In this document: positions 32,942-41,555 of the stretch, piece after piece
Layout of the letters: every line of letters begins with the position of its first letter
Position numbering within the stretch: the first letter of the stretch is position 1
NCBI GenBank assembly: GCA_025463785.1
Contig: JAODBD010000008.1
Location: 62,001-126,000 of the forward strand
DNA: 64,000 nt
Origin: Glaciihabitans sp.
GTDB lineage: Bacteria > Actinomycetota > Actinomycetes > Actinomycetales > Microbacteriaceae
Direction: 5' to 3'
Program-made: the position numbers and the translations under genes
Notes under the pieces: generated by a model
Seen by the model: the letters and a program-made list of their open reading frames with translations, nothing else
The model's database searches: none
Told to the model about the DNA's origin: nothing

Positions 32942-32947
32942 CCTGCG

Positions 32948-32953
32948 ACCCTA
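32948..32953 (-). promoter_or_regulatory. -10 box (TAGGGT), leaderless start
   Basis: Six bases upstream of the GTG at 32941. The box overlaps the 3' end of the preceding gene. Confidence 0.45.
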
Positions 32954-33364
32954 TCGGAGGGTGGCAGCTGCGCCGGGCCGGGTTGCCGAATTCTCCGCCG
33001 ATCCGAGATTCTGGGTAACCGAGGTCGCAATCGTAAGCGCCGCAAAACGCACCAGCAGTTCCTGGAGGGCAGGCTTGAACGTCGACTCAAACTGACTGCG
33101 CCACTTGGGCTCCACCGTGCGCGAATCGCGAGCGACAACGCGACCCCAGTCGATGAGCAGTCGCTCGGTCTCGGTAACCTGCGGATCATCGACGTTGTTG
33201 CCGGATGCGGTCAGCAGGTCGCGAAAATGCGCCGCCCCAACCCGTCCGCCGCTCTCCTCGAATATCGTGTAGGCGAACAGCGAGAACGCCCGCTCACCGA
33301 TAAACGGCACGAGTTCGTCGCGCGCCGAGTACCACTCGGCGAAAGGGCTTATCTGGTCGCTCAC
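32951..33364 (-). CDS. Hypothetical helical protein
   Basis: 137 residues, mainly alpha-helical and soluble (SPFAEWYSARDELVPFIGER, ETERLLIDWGRVVARDSRTV, KWRSQFESTFKPALQELLVR). Function unknown. The GTG start lies 6 bases after a TAAACT box. The downstream membrane gene follows within 10 bp. Confidence 0.6.
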   Translation of the reverse strand: MSDQISPFAEWYSARDELVPFIGERAFSLFAYTIFEESGGRVGAAHFRDLLTASGNNVDDPQVTETERLLIDWGRVVARDSRTVEPKWRSQFESTFKPALQELLVRFAALTIATSVTQNLGSAENSATRPGAAATLR

Positions 33365-33370
33365 GCAGCC

Positions 33371-33376
33371 AGTTTA
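33371..33376 (-). promoter_or_regulatory. -10 box (TAAACT), leaderless start
   Basis: Six bases upstream of the GTG at 33364. Confidence 0.5.
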
Positions 33377-33390
33377 GGCACTCAGGCGCA

Positions 33391-34101
33391 CTATGCAGCC
33401 AGAGTTACGTCCGCGGGCATCAGCACGACGGGGCCAGCCATCCGCTTCTGCTCAATCTCGTTTTGGATGCGCGTGGCATCCCCCAGTGGATGAATTCGAA
33501 CATCCACCTCAGCGAATGCTCCTTCGCGGATCAGCTGGAACACGTCAGCAGCCGCAACCTGGGCAAGGCCGTGACCGAACTTCCAGCGTCGCGCCGCGGC
33601 GAAGTCGGCTGTCGTGATTCGGACGTCCGTCGGCTGGACGTCGGCATCGGAAACGACGGTTGCCCCAAGGTGACGTGCCCAAGCAGCCACGAAGCGGTCG
33701 GCGCCGAAGTCGTCCGTGGCAATGTGCACGCGGTTGCTGCGGCCGATTGGACGCAATTGCTTCACGATTGTGCGCGCCATGAGCCCCGCGGGCAGGATGG
33801 CGGCGGCGTCATCGAACGAGATGTCCTTCGGGATGCCGATCAGGTCGCGTTCGCTCGCGATGCGCGGAAATGCGGGCTTGGAACCCGGGATACGCAGTGC
33901 GACCCGGTCGCCGGCGGCGAATCCCACGGCCTCGCGACCGACAGCATCCACGGTTCCGACCACTTGGACGCCGAGCGGGCTGAGCCCGACCGCGCCCAGA
34001 TTCAGGCGCACCTGGCCGATGCCCGGGCGCGGAAGCAACTGCCGCTGGCGGCGAATCGAGAGTTGCCGTTCGGGTTTGATGGAGACACTTTGAGTAGTCA
34101 T
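33391..34101 (-). CDS. Shortened MDR-family (zinc-free alcohol dehydrogenase/quinone oxidoreductase) protein
   Basis: About 236 residues. The GroES-like segment (GQVRLNLGAVGLSPLGVQVV, GTVDAVGREAVGFAAGDRVA), ISFDDAAAILPAGLMART and the C-terminal FAEVDVRIHPLGDATRIQNE match medium-chain dehydrogenases. The usual length is ~320 residues. The N-terminal catalytic part and the GxGxxG cofactor loop are compressed or missing (the region reads NRVHIATDDFGADRFVAAWA). It may have lost cofactor binding. A GTG four codons upstream (34113) is an alternative start; neither has a ribosome site. Confidence 0.6.
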   Translation of the reverse strand: MTTQSVSIKPERQLSIRRQRQLLPRPGIGQVRLNLGAVGLSPLGVQVVGTVDAVGREAVGFAAGDRVALRIPGSKPAFPRIASERDLIGIPKDISFDDAAAILPAGLMARTIVKQLRPIGRSNRVHIATDDFGADRFVAAWARHLGATVVSDADVQPTDVRITTADFAAARRWKFGHGLAQVAAADVFQLIREGAFAEVDVRIHPLGDATRIQNEIEQKRMAGPVVLMPADVTLAA

Positions 34102-34169
34102 GTTTTGTATCACTGCTATGACAAACGCAGGTCAGGGCGAGGGTATTCCCACAAATCAGACCCGTGGGC

Positions 34170-35546
34170 TCAGAGAGACGAGTAGAAAATCTTGCCCGGA
34201 TTGAGGATGTTTCCCGGGTCGAATACCCGCTTCAACTCGCGTTGAAGGTCGACCTGATCCTGGCCGAGTTCGTCTCGCAGCCAGCGGCGCTTCAGGATGC
34301 CGACGCCGTGTTCGCCGGTCAGGGTTCCGCCAAGGCGAAGGCAGGTTTCGAACAGTTCGTCTGCGGCATCCCAGACCTCCGTTGGCACCTCGCTGCCCGG
34401 GAAAACGAAATTGGGGTGCAGGTTGCCGTCGCCCGCGTGTGCAACCGTGGGGATGACCATCCCGTACTTCTGTTCAATAACGGTGATGGCCGAGAACATG
34501 GCAGGCAGCTGGCTTCGCGGCACCGCCACGTCCTCGATGAGGACGGTACCCCTGGCCGACATTGCCGGGTGGAACGAACGGCGAATCGCGAACAGGCGCT
34601 CCCCCTCCGCGTCGTCCATGGTCATTTCGGCATGACCGCCGAGCGAGCGGATGATTGCGACGGCCGAGTCAGCTTCGATGGCTGCCGCAGCGCCATCCAG
34701 TTGTACCAGCAGGTAGGACCCGCGGGGACCGAGGTCGAGCCCCAGATACTCGCCGATGCCCTGCAGCGCCGACTGCGAGATGAGTTCCATTGCTGCCGGG
34801 CGCAGCCGCGATGCCGTTACGGCGGCGGATGCCCGTGCCGCCTGCTCGACGCTGTCGAAGTACGCGCCGATCGTCGCTTTCGGTCCCGTCGGAAGTGCCC
34901 GGAGCTTGACGATCGCCTCGACAATGACGCCGAGAGTTCCCTCAGAGCCGATGAGAAGAGCGGTGAGATCGTAGCCCGTGACGCCTTTGACCGTGCGGTG
35001 GCCGAGCGTCATGAGTCGGCCGTCGGCCAGCACGATCTTCATGCCGAGCACGGACTCGCGGGTCACACCATACTTCGCGCACAGAAGGCCGCCGGCGTTC
35101 GTCGCGATGTTGCCGCCCACGGTTGAGATGGCCTTGCTTGCGGGGTCGGGAGCGAACCAGAGTCCGCGCGGTTCGAGCGCCACGTTCAGATCGTCATTAA
35201 TGACTCCGGGTTCGACCACAGCGAGTTCGTCGTCGACATTGATCTCGAGTATCCGGTTCATCGCGAGGGTTACGAGAACGATCTCGCCCGCGCCTCCGAT
35301 CGAGGCGCCCGCCAGGCCGGTACCCGCTCCGCGTGGAACTACGGGGATGCCGTGCTCGTGTGCAAAACGCATGGTGGCCTGGACATCGTCGATGCTGCGG
35401 GGGGTCACGATAGCGAGTGGTGCCGACTCGGAGACGCGACCAGACCGGTCGGCACGAGCGGACTCGAGGTCGGCTGGAGCAGTGGAGACGATGTCGCCGA
35501 GCGTCGCAAGGAGTTCGTCGCGCAGCGCCAGATCGACCTCAATCAC
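34170..35546 (-). CDS. FAD-linked oxidase, GlcD/D-lactate dehydrogenase type
   Basis: 458 residues. The PCMH FAD-binding domain has VVPRGAGTGLAGASIGGAGE and GGNIATNAGGLLCAKYGVTR. The C-terminal FAD-oxidase domain ends in the family signature LGGTLTGEHGVGILKRRWL. It should oxidise a 2-hydroxy acid such as glycolate or D-lactate. The usual GlcE/GlcF partners are absent. The GTG start has a TAAGCT box 6 bases upstream, and a 16-bp direct repeat overlaps that promoter. Confidence 0.9.
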   Translation of the reverse strand: MIEVDLALRDELLATLGDIVSTAPADLESARADRSGRVSESAPLAIVTPRSIDDVQATMRFAHEHGIPVVPRGAGTGLAGASIGGAGEIVLVTLAMNRILEINVDDELAVVEPGVINDDLNVALEPRGLWFAPDPASKAISTVGGNIATNAGGLLCAKYGVTRESVLGMKIVLADGRLMTLGHRTVKGVTGYDLTALLIGSEGTLGVIVEAIVKLRALPTGPKATIGAYFDSVEQAARASAAVTASRLRPAAMELISQSALQGIGEYLGLDLGPRGSYLLVQLDGAAAAIEADSAVAIIRSLGGHAEMTMDDAEGERLFAIRRSFHPAMSARGTVLIEDVAVPRSQLPAMFSAITVIEQKYGMVIPTVAHAGDGNLHPNFVFPGSEVPTEVWDAADELFETCLRLGGTLTGEHGVGILKRRWLRDELGQDQVDLQRELKRVFDPGNILNPGKIFYSSL

Positions 35547-35552
35547 TCAACC

Positions 35553-35558
35553 AGCTTA
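35553..35558 (-). promoter_or_regulatory. -10 box (TAAGCT), leaderless start
   Basis: Six bases upstream of the GTG at 35546. Its upstream end is overlapped by the direct repeat. Confidence 0.5.
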
Positions 35559-35587
35559 TCTTTGGGTGCAATTATCTTTGGGTGTAA
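35556..35587. repeat. 16-bp direct repeat, two adjacent copies, possible operator
   Basis: Copy 1 is TTATCTTTGGGTGCAA (35556-35571). Copy 2 (35572-35587) differs at one base. On the minus strand they cover the -10 to -35 region of the FAD-linked oxidase gene, a good place for a regulator site. Confidence 0.7.
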
Positions 35588-35665
35588 CTGAGACCGCCGT
35601 CGGCATGCGGCGGTCATGTCCGATTTCTGCTAGTCGATGTCGGGGGTTGCTGCGAAGCTGAGGAC

Positions 35666-37177
35666 ATGACCACAGGCATTGCGGGTGACGCGAACACCCT
35701 GTTCGCCCAGCGATACCGGGCGCTGTCCTCGCGCGACGCACGTTTTGACGGCCAGTTCATAGCCGGAGTGCATTCGACGGGCATCTACTGCCGCCCGAGC
35801 TGCCCGGCCATGACGCCGCACGCCCGCAACGTCAGCTTCTACCGCACCGCTGCAGCCGCACACGAGGCGGGTCTTCGTGCCTGCAAGCGATGCCAGCCGG
35901 ATGCCGTTCCGGGCTCCCCGGACTGGAACCTTCGCGACGATCTGGCCTCGCGCGCCATGCGCCTGATCACCGACGGCGTGGTCGAACGCGAGGGGGTCCC
36001 GGGCCTCGCGCGCCACCTCGGCTACACGACGCGGCACCTCACCCGCGTGCTCGTCGCGGAGCTCGGCGCTGGCCCACTCGCGCTGGCGCGAGCACACCGC
36101 GCACAGACCGCACGAACACTGCTCATCGGCACGGAACTGTCGATCGCCGACGTCGCGTTCGCCGCCGGGTTCTCAAGCATCCGCCAGTTCAACGACACCG
36201 TGTCGGCCGTGTACGAGACCACGCCGACGGAGATCAGGCAGCGCTGGAGTAAGCGACCGAAGATACACGGTGAAGCAGTTCACGGCACTCGGGTGCCCTC
36301 GATCGGAGCGGCTCAATCAACCACGGTTTCGCTCCGGCTTCCCGCGCGTGCGCCGTTTGACGGTGCCGGTCTCCTAAACTTTTTTGCGGATCACGCCGTG
36401 ACCGGGCTTGAGGTGGGCGACGCAACGACCTTCACGCGGCCCGTGCGGCTCCCGCACGGGATCGCGAAGGTGACGATCTCGCTAGATGGTGTGGCCGGCA
36501 TCCGGTGCGTTGCCCAGCTCGAAAACGTCGTCGACGTTGCAACGCTCGTTTCGCGTGTTCGCCGGATGTTTGATCTCGACGCAGACTCGGTGGCGATCGA
36601 CGAATCGCTCCTTGCGGATGCGACGCTGGCCCCGCTGGTGGCGGCGAGCCCCGGCATCCGGCTGCCCGGATCGCTGGATGCCGAGGAGACGCTGTTCCGC
36701 ACGCTCATCGGCCAGCAGATCTCGGTCGCGGCCGCACGAACCGTCCTCGGGCGGCTCACGCATGACCTCGGCACGGACGGCCTGTTCCCAACGGCGGCGC
36801 AGATCGCTGAGGGCGGCGGTGAGGTTTTGCGTGGACCTGTGTCTCGCATCGCGACCATCATGGGCGTCGCCGAGGCGCTTGCGAGCGGCCGCCTCTCGCT
36901 CGATTTCGGCACGCCGGTCGACGAGTTCACTGCGAACCTGACGGCCCTGCACGGGGTGGGGCCGTGGACGGCCGGATACCTCGCGATGCGCGTTCTCGGC
37001 AACCCGGACATCCTATTGACCAGCGATCTGGTCATCGTGCAGAGTGCGGCTGCTCTGGGTCTACCGTCCAATGCCAGGGCGCTTGCGGCATACGGCGAGA
37101 ACTGGGCGCCGTGGCGCAGCTATGCCGGATTGCACCTCTGGCGCGCAAGGCCTGGCAGGGCAATTCCTGGTCGGTAG
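35666..37177 (+). CDS. Ada-like/AlkA fusion: DNA-3-methyladenine glycosylase with AraC domain
   Basis: 503 residues. An Ada-type zinc domain uses Cys42, Cys46, Cys73 and Cys76 (GIYCRPSCPA, RACKRCQPD); in Ada one such Cys accepts methyl groups from DNA phosphotriesters. An AraC helix-turn-helix follows (LSIADVAFAAGFSSIRQFND). Then comes the AlkA N-domain and an HhH-GPD glycosylase (LHGVGPWTAGYLAMRVLG, catalytic Asp in LLTSDLVI). It should sense alkylation and excise alkylated bases. There is no O6-methylguanine methyltransferase domain in it. Confidence 0.93.
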   Translation: MTTGIAGDANTLFAQRYRALSSRDARFDGQFIAGVHSTGIYCRPSCPAMTPHARNVSFYRTAAAAHEAGLRACKRCQPDAVPGSPDWNLRDDLASRAMRLITDGVVEREGVPGLARHLGYTTRHLTRVLVAELGAGPLALARAHRAQTARTLLIGTELSIADVAFAAGFSSIRQFNDTVSAVYETTPTEIRQRWSKRPKIHGEAVHGTRVPSIGAAQSTTVSLRLPARAPFDGAGLLNFFADHAVTGLEVGDATTFTRPVRLPHGIAKVTISLDGVAGIRCVAQLENVVDVATLVSRVRRMFDLDADSVAIDESLLADATLAPLVAASPGIRLPGSLDAEETLFRTLIGQQISVAAARTVLGRLTHDLGTDGLFPTAAQIAEGGGEVLRGPVSRIATIMGVAEALASGRLSLDFGTPVDEFTANLTALHGVGPWTAGYLAMRVLGNPDILLTSDLVIVQSAAALGLPSNARALAAYGENWAPWRSYAGLHLWRARPGRAIPGR

Positions 37178-37180
37178 CAT
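37175..37180 (+). promoter_or_regulatory. -10 box (TAGCAT), leaderless start
   Basis: Six bases upstream of the ATG at 37187, overlapping the stop of the preceding gene. Confidence 0.45.
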
Positions 37181-37186
37181 CGGAGA

Positions 37187-37693
37187 ATGGGCCAGGAATC
37201 ATCCAAAGATGCCATCCCGGGCGACGGGCGCAACGAAACGCAGTCGGAGAGACTCGACCGCAACTGGGGCCAGATCGTCCAGGAGCTGCGGGTAACGCAG
37301 ACGGGAACCCAGATTCTGACCGGCTTCCTCCTGACGCTCGCGTTCCAGCAGAGGTTCGGCGCCCTGAATCGATTTCAGATCGCGATCTACCTGGCGCTGG
37401 TCATCCTCTCTGCGATCACGACCGCGCTCGGACTCGCACCCGTTGCGATGCATCGAGCGCTCTTTCGCAAGCGGGCCATGGATGAGCTCGTCGCGATCGC
37501 CGATGTCATCCTGCGCCTCACCCTTGCCGGCGTCGGGCTCATCCTCACTCTCACGACACTGTTCATCTTCAACGTCGTCAGCGGAGTGGCCGCCGGATTC
37601 ATCGCGGGAGGCGTGGCCCTCGTCGTCACGCTCGTGCTGTGGATCTTCATTCCTGTCGCGGTGCGGCCGCGGTTTGGCCATAGCGATAAATGA
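37187..37693 (+). CDS. DUF6328-like membrane protein
   Basis: 168 residues. A polar N-terminus with LDRNWGQIVQELRVTQTGTQ, ILTGFLLTLAFQQRF is followed by four hydrophobic helices. That opening is typical of the DUF6328 family of actinobacterial membrane proteins, whose function is unknown. It lies 9 bp after the Ada/AlkA gene and may be cotranscribed, though it has its own TAGCAT box. Confidence 0.78.
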   Translation: MGQESSKDAIPGDGRNETQSERLDRNWGQIVQELRVTQTGTQILTGFLLTLAFQQRFGALNRFQIAIYLALVILSAITTALGLAPVAMHRALFRKRAMDELVAIADVILRLTLAGVGLILTLTTLFIFNVVSGVAAGFIAGGVALVVTLVLWIFIPVAVRPRFGHSDK

Positions 37694-37709
37694 ATATGAA
37701 CGCCCTGAG

Positions 37710-38606
37710 CTAGGCGGATTTCTTTACCGAGGGCTTCTTTGCTGCCGGCTTCCGGGTTGCCGGCTTCTTTGCTGCCGGTTTCTTCGCCGCTGGCTTGTTC
37801 TGCGCGCCCTTGGAGGCACGGCTTGCGTCGACGCTACGTCTGAGGGCCTCCATGAGGTCGAGCACCTCGCCGCCGCTATGATCGTCATCTTCGGGCTGCT
37901 CGCCGAAGGTTTCCTCGGTCGATAGGTCGTCACCCCTCTTCAACTTCGCCTCGATGAGTTCGCGGAGCTCCTCCTGATAGTCATCGCTGAATTTTTCGGG
38001 GCTGAAATCGGTGGCGAACGAGTCAACGAGTTGCTCGCTCATCTTCAGCTCCGGCGCGCTGATGCGAATTTTCTCGTCGAGGGCCGGGAATTTCGCCTCG
38101 CGCACCTCGTCATCCCAGAGCAGAGACTGAAGCATGAGCACGTCACCACGAACACGAAGTGCGCCGAGCCTCGTCTTTTGGCGCAGCGCGAAATGCACGA
38201 TCGCAGTTCGCTCGGTCTCCTCGAGCGTTCGACGCAGAAGCGCATAGGCCTTCGGCGATCGTGAGTCGGGCTCCAGGAAATAGCTGCGTTCGAACATGAT
38301 CGGGTCGAGCTGGTCACTGGGAACAAACTCGACGACCTCAATCTCGCGACTGCGTTCTTCCGGCAGGGTGGAGAGGTCCTCTGCGGTGAGGATGACGGTT
38401 CGCTCGCCGTCGTCGTAGGCCTTGTCGATGTGCTCAAACTCGACGATGCGCCCGCAGATCTCGCATCGCCTTTGATACTTGATGCGGCCGCCATCCTTGT
38501 CGTGCACCTGGTGCAAAGCGATGTCGTGGTCTTCAGTTGCGCTGTACACCTTGACCGGAACGTTCACCAGACCGAAGGTGATCGCGCCTTTCCAGATCGA
38601 TCTCAT
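37710..38606 (-). CDS. Ku protein, DNA end-binding (NHEJ)
   Basis: 298 residues. The beta-barrel core shows SIWKGAITFGLVNVPVKVYS, HQVHDKDGGRIKYQRRCEIC, FERSYFLEPD and KAYALLRRTL. The protein ends in a Lys/Ala/Pro-rich tail of repeated AAKKPA units, a DNA-binding extension common in actinobacterial Ku. The ATG at 38606 begins the family sequence; an upstream start is not supported. It binds double-strand ends and recruits LigD, whose gene starts divergently 74 bp away. Confidence 0.95.
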   Translation of the reverse strand: MRSIWKGAITFGLVNVPVKVYSATEDHDIALHQVHDKDGGRIKYQRRCEICGRIVEFEHIDKAYDDGERTVILTAEDLSTLPEERSREIEVVEFVPSDQLDPIMFERSYFLEPDSRSPKAYALLRRTLEETERTAIVHFALRQKTRLGALRVRGDVLMLQSLLWDDEVREAKFPALDEKIRISAPELKMSEQLVDSFATDFSPEKFSDDYQEELRELIEAKLKRGDDLSTEETFGEQPEDDDHSGGEVLDLMEALRRSVDASRASKGAQNKPAAKKPAAKKPATRKPAAKKPSVKKSA

Positions 38607-38680
38607 GCAACTAGTTTTCTCTCGCCCCACGCTAGGTCAAGGGGTGGCGCACTGCTGACGGACGTGGCAAGAGTGGAGGT

Positions 38681-40048
38681 ATGGCAGCGCAGAAACCGGC
38701 GAGATCCGAAGACCAGGTCATTTCGATTGACGGCCACCGCATCAAACTGACCAACCTCGACAAGGTGATTTATCCGGAAACCGGGACCACCAAAGACGAG
38801 GTGATCGCCTACTACGCGGCCGTTGCAGACGTCATGATCCCGTACATCATGAACCGGGCGGCAACCCGCAAACGCTGGGTCAATGGCGTCGGCACCGAAA
38901 AGAAGCCCGGGATGATGTTCTTCCAGAAGAACCTCGACGAGTCGACGCCAGGCTGGGTCAAGCGGCGCACTATCGAGCACAAGGATCACTCGAACGAGTA
39001 CCCGCTCGTCAACGACCTTGCCACCCTCACCTGGCTCGCGCAGATAGCGGCGCTGGAGATCCACGTGCCGCAGTGGCAGTTCGGGCGCACCGGCGTCATC
39101 CGCAATCCCGATCGGCTCGTACTCGACCTCGATCCGGGGCCGGGGACGGGTCTCGCCGACTGCGCCGAGGTTGCGAGGCTGGCGCGTGATCTCCTCGCCG
39201 GGATGGGGCTGGATCCGATGCCCGTGACGAGCGGCAGCAAGGGCATCCACCTCTACGCAGTGCTCGACGGCAAACAAACCAGCGACCAGGTGTCTGCTGT
39301 GGCGCACGAACTGGCGCGATCACTCGAGGCCGATCATCCCGGCCTCGTCGTCAGCGACATGAAGAAATCGCTTCGCGAGGGCAAAGTCCTTGTCGACTGG
39401 AGCCAGAACAACGGCAACAAGACCACGGTCGCGCCCTACTCGCTGCGGGGCAGGATGCGGCCCATGGTGGCCGCGCCTCGCACCTGGCGTGAGCTGGCAA
39501 CCAAGGATCTTGCCCAACTCGATTTTGCGGAGGTCATGAAGCGGGTCAAGCGCCAGCCCACCTCCGGGTCACCCGACCTGCTCGAGAAGTACCGAAGCAA
39601 ACGGGATGGGTCGAAGACACCTGAGCCCGTGCCGAAGGGCAGGGCAGGAAAGTCGAACGGCACATCGTTTGTCATCCAGGAGCACCACGCGTCGAGGCTG
39701 CACTGGGACTTTCGCCTCGAGCACGACGGGGTTCTCGTGAGTTGGGCTCTGCCGAAGGGCGTACCGACGGAGTACAAGGTCAACCACCTCGCCGTCCAAA
39801 CCGAAGATCATCCGATTGAATACGGCTCGTTCGAGGGCGACATACCCAAAGGAGAATATGGCGGCGGCCATGTCGCTATCTGGGATGCCGGCAATTACGA
39901 ACTTGAGAAGTGGCGTGACGGCGAGGAAATCATCGCAACGCTCCTCGGTGAGAAACACGGCACACACAAGTACGTGCTCATCCACACCGGCGGCGAAGGA
40001 AAGGCTGCCAATAACTGGCTCATCCACCTGATGAAACACGATCGATGA
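38681..40048 (+). CDS. ligD: LigD polymerase (PolDom) plus 3'-phosphoesterase, NHEJ
   Basis: 455 residues. The polymerase domain (about 15-300) has the AEP-type metal sites in VLDLDPGPGTG and KVLVDWSQNNGNK and the TSGSKGIHLY motif. A basic linker leads to the phosphoesterase domain (about 325-450; FVIQEHHASRLHWDFRLEHD, DHPIEYGSFEGDIPKGEYGG). It fills gaps and trims ends in NHEJ. The ligase that is usually fused in the same chain is a separate gene 10 bp downstream in another frame. Start ATG 38681 with an adjacent GGAGGT. Confidence 0.95.
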   Translation: MAAQKPARSEDQVISIDGHRIKLTNLDKVIYPETGTTKDEVIAYYAAVADVMIPYIMNRAATRKRWVNGVGTEKKPGMMFFQKNLDESTPGWVKRRTIEHKDHSNEYPLVNDLATLTWLAQIAALEIHVPQWQFGRTGVIRNPDRLVLDLDPGPGTGLADCAEVARLARDLLAGMGLDPMPVTSGSKGIHLYAVLDGKQTSDQVSAVAHELARSLEADHPGLVVSDMKKSLREGKVLVDWSQNNGNKTTVAPYSLRGRMRPMVAAPRTWRELATKDLAQLDFAEVMKRVKRQPTSGSPDLLEKYRSKRDGSKTPEPVPKGRAGKSNGTSFVIQEHHASRLHWDFRLEHDGVLVSWALPKGVPTEYKVNHLAVQTEDHPIEYGSFEGDIPKGEYGGGHVAIWDAGNYELEKWRDGEEIIATLLGEKHGTHKYVLIHTGGEGKAANNWLIHLMKHDR

Positions 40049-40058
40049 GGCGCGGCTG

Positions 40059-41024
40059 ATGGCCAAATCGATCTCCCCCATGCTGTCGACTCTCGGGACG
40101 GTCGGCGACATCGTCGAAGGTGACGGTGACCGGTGGGCATTTGAAATGAAGTGGGACGGCATTCGTGCGATTGCGACCGTTCGTGACGGCGAGGCGCGCT
40201 TCACCACTCGCAATGGCATCGACGTGACGGCTACCTACCCCGACCTGGCCGGCATCGCCGGGCAGGTGCGAGGCGACGCGATCCTCGACGGCGAGATCGT
40301 GGCACTAAATAAGCTCGGCCGCCCCGACTTCGGCCGACTCCAAAAGCGCATGAAGCTGACCAGAAAATCGGATACCGACCCGGCGGCGAGAGAACTCCCT
40401 GTGCACTACATGATCTTCGACGTTCTGGAGGCCAACGGCGGCTCTGTCGCCCGTCGGCCCTATGACGAGCGGCGCAGCATCCTGAATGAGGTGGTGGAGT
40501 CCGGGGGACGCATCCAGGTTCCACCTGTCTTTGACGGTGATCTGGATGCCGCAGTCGCGTCGAGCCTGAAACTCGGCCTCGAGGGCGTCATAGCCAAGAA
40601 GCGAGACAGCAGCTACGCGCTCGGTCGGCGTTCACGCGCCTGGATCAAGATCAAGCACCATCGCACGCAGGAGGTGGTCATCGGTGGCTGGCGGCCGGGC
40701 CAGGGCAGGAGGGCATCGACGGTCGGCTCGCTTCTGATGGGCATCCCGAGCGACGGCGGTCTTCGCTACGTGGGACGCGTCGGCACCGGGTTCGGCGAGC
40801 GTGAACTAGTCGAACTCGTCGGCCGGCTCGAAAAACTTGAGCGCACGACAAGCCCGTTTGAGGAGATGCCCCGCCCGGACGCACGCGATGCCCGATGGGT
40901 GCGCCCGACGCTCGTGGGCGAGGTCGAGTTTGCCGAATGGACGCCGACGGAAAAGCTGCGGCAGCCGAGCTGGCGCGGCTGGCGTCCTGACAAGTCACCG
41001 AGGGATGTCGTTCAGGAGCGCTGA
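40059..41024 (+). CDS. ATP-dependent DNA ligase (LigD ligase domain as separate gene)
   Basis: 321 residues. Adenylation Lys31 is in FEMKWDGIRA. The nucleotidyltransferase motifs DAILDGEIVALN, VHYMIFDVLEANG and LEGVIAKKRDSSY follow, then the OB fold (KIKHHRTQEVVIGGWRPGQG, RYVGRVGTGF). Together with the preceding gene it would equal a full LigD of ~776 residues. It should seal nicks in NHEJ with Ku. The 10-bp spacing points to one transcript. Confidence 0.95.
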   Translation: MAKSISPMLSTLGTVGDIVEGDGDRWAFEMKWDGIRAIATVRDGEARFTTRNGIDVTATYPDLAGIAGQVRGDAILDGEIVALNKLGRPDFGRLQKRMKLTRKSDTDPAARELPVHYMIFDVLEANGGSVARRPYDERRSILNEVVESGGRIQVPPVFDGDLDAAVASSLKLGLEGVIAKKRDSSYALGRRSRAWIKIKHHRTQEVVIGGWRPGQGRRASTVGSLLMGIPSDGGLRYVGRVGTGFGERELVELVGRLEKLERTTSPFEEMPRPDARDARWVRPTLVGEVEFAEWTPTEKLRQPSWRGWRPDKSPRDVVQER

Positions 41025-41083
41025 ATCCCATAAGCGGATGCGCGGCCTGTGCGCAACCCCTGCGAATCGTCAGCAGTGCGGCC

Positions 41084-41089
41084 TAGGGT
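41084..41089 (+). promoter_or_regulatory. -10 box (TAGGGT), leaderless start
   Basis: Six bases upstream of the ATG at 41096. Confidence 0.45.
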
Positions 41090-41095
41090 CGAGAG

Positions 41096-41515
41096 ATGAA
41101 GAAGAGTCTGCTGATCATTGCCTTTGGTGTCGCCGTCGGATACGTGCTGGGTGCCCGGGCAGGGCGCGAGAGGTACGACGCTCTGGTCGAGAAGGCAAAC
41201 GGCGTCTGGCAGGATCCTCGGGTTGCCAAGGCGCGCCGTGAGGCCGCGCGCTACGCGCGGGAACAGGCTCCGGTCATCGCGGAGCGCGCTCAGGCTGCCG
41301 CGAAAGATGTGGTCGACCGCACCGCGACTCTCGCCAAGGACGTCACGGAGAAAACCGCGACAGCAGCCCGGACTGCCGCAGACAAGACCGTGACGGTCGC
41401 CCGCGACGCGCGTGACCGTACCGTCACCGCCGCCGCCGACGTTGCAGGCCGAGTGGGGAAAGCCCGCGACAATGCACTGGAAGACTTTGACGACGATGAG
41501 CCTGCGGCCAACTAA
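41096..41515 (+). CDS. YtxH-like protein with Ala/Thr-rich amphipathic repeats
   Basis: 139 residues. An N-terminal membrane helix (SLLIIAFGVAVGYVLGARAG) is followed by a long helix with repeated 11-residue-like units (DRTATLAKDVTEKTATAART, ADKTVTVARDARDRTVTAAA), resembling apolipoprotein/LEA-type amphipathic repeats. The tail is acidic (LEDFDDDEPAAN). The layout matches small stress-linked YtxH proteins; exact role unknown. Confidence 0.7.
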   Translation: MKKSLLIIAFGVAVGYVLGARAGRERYDALVEKANGVWQDPRVAKARREAARYAREQAPVIAERAQAAAKDVVDRTATLAKDVTEKTATAARTAADKTVTVARDARDRTVTAAADVAGRVGKARDNALEDFDDDEPAAN

Positions 41516-41555
41516 CTGAGCTCCGCCGCGCATAGTTGCCCGCGGTCGCAGGCAG

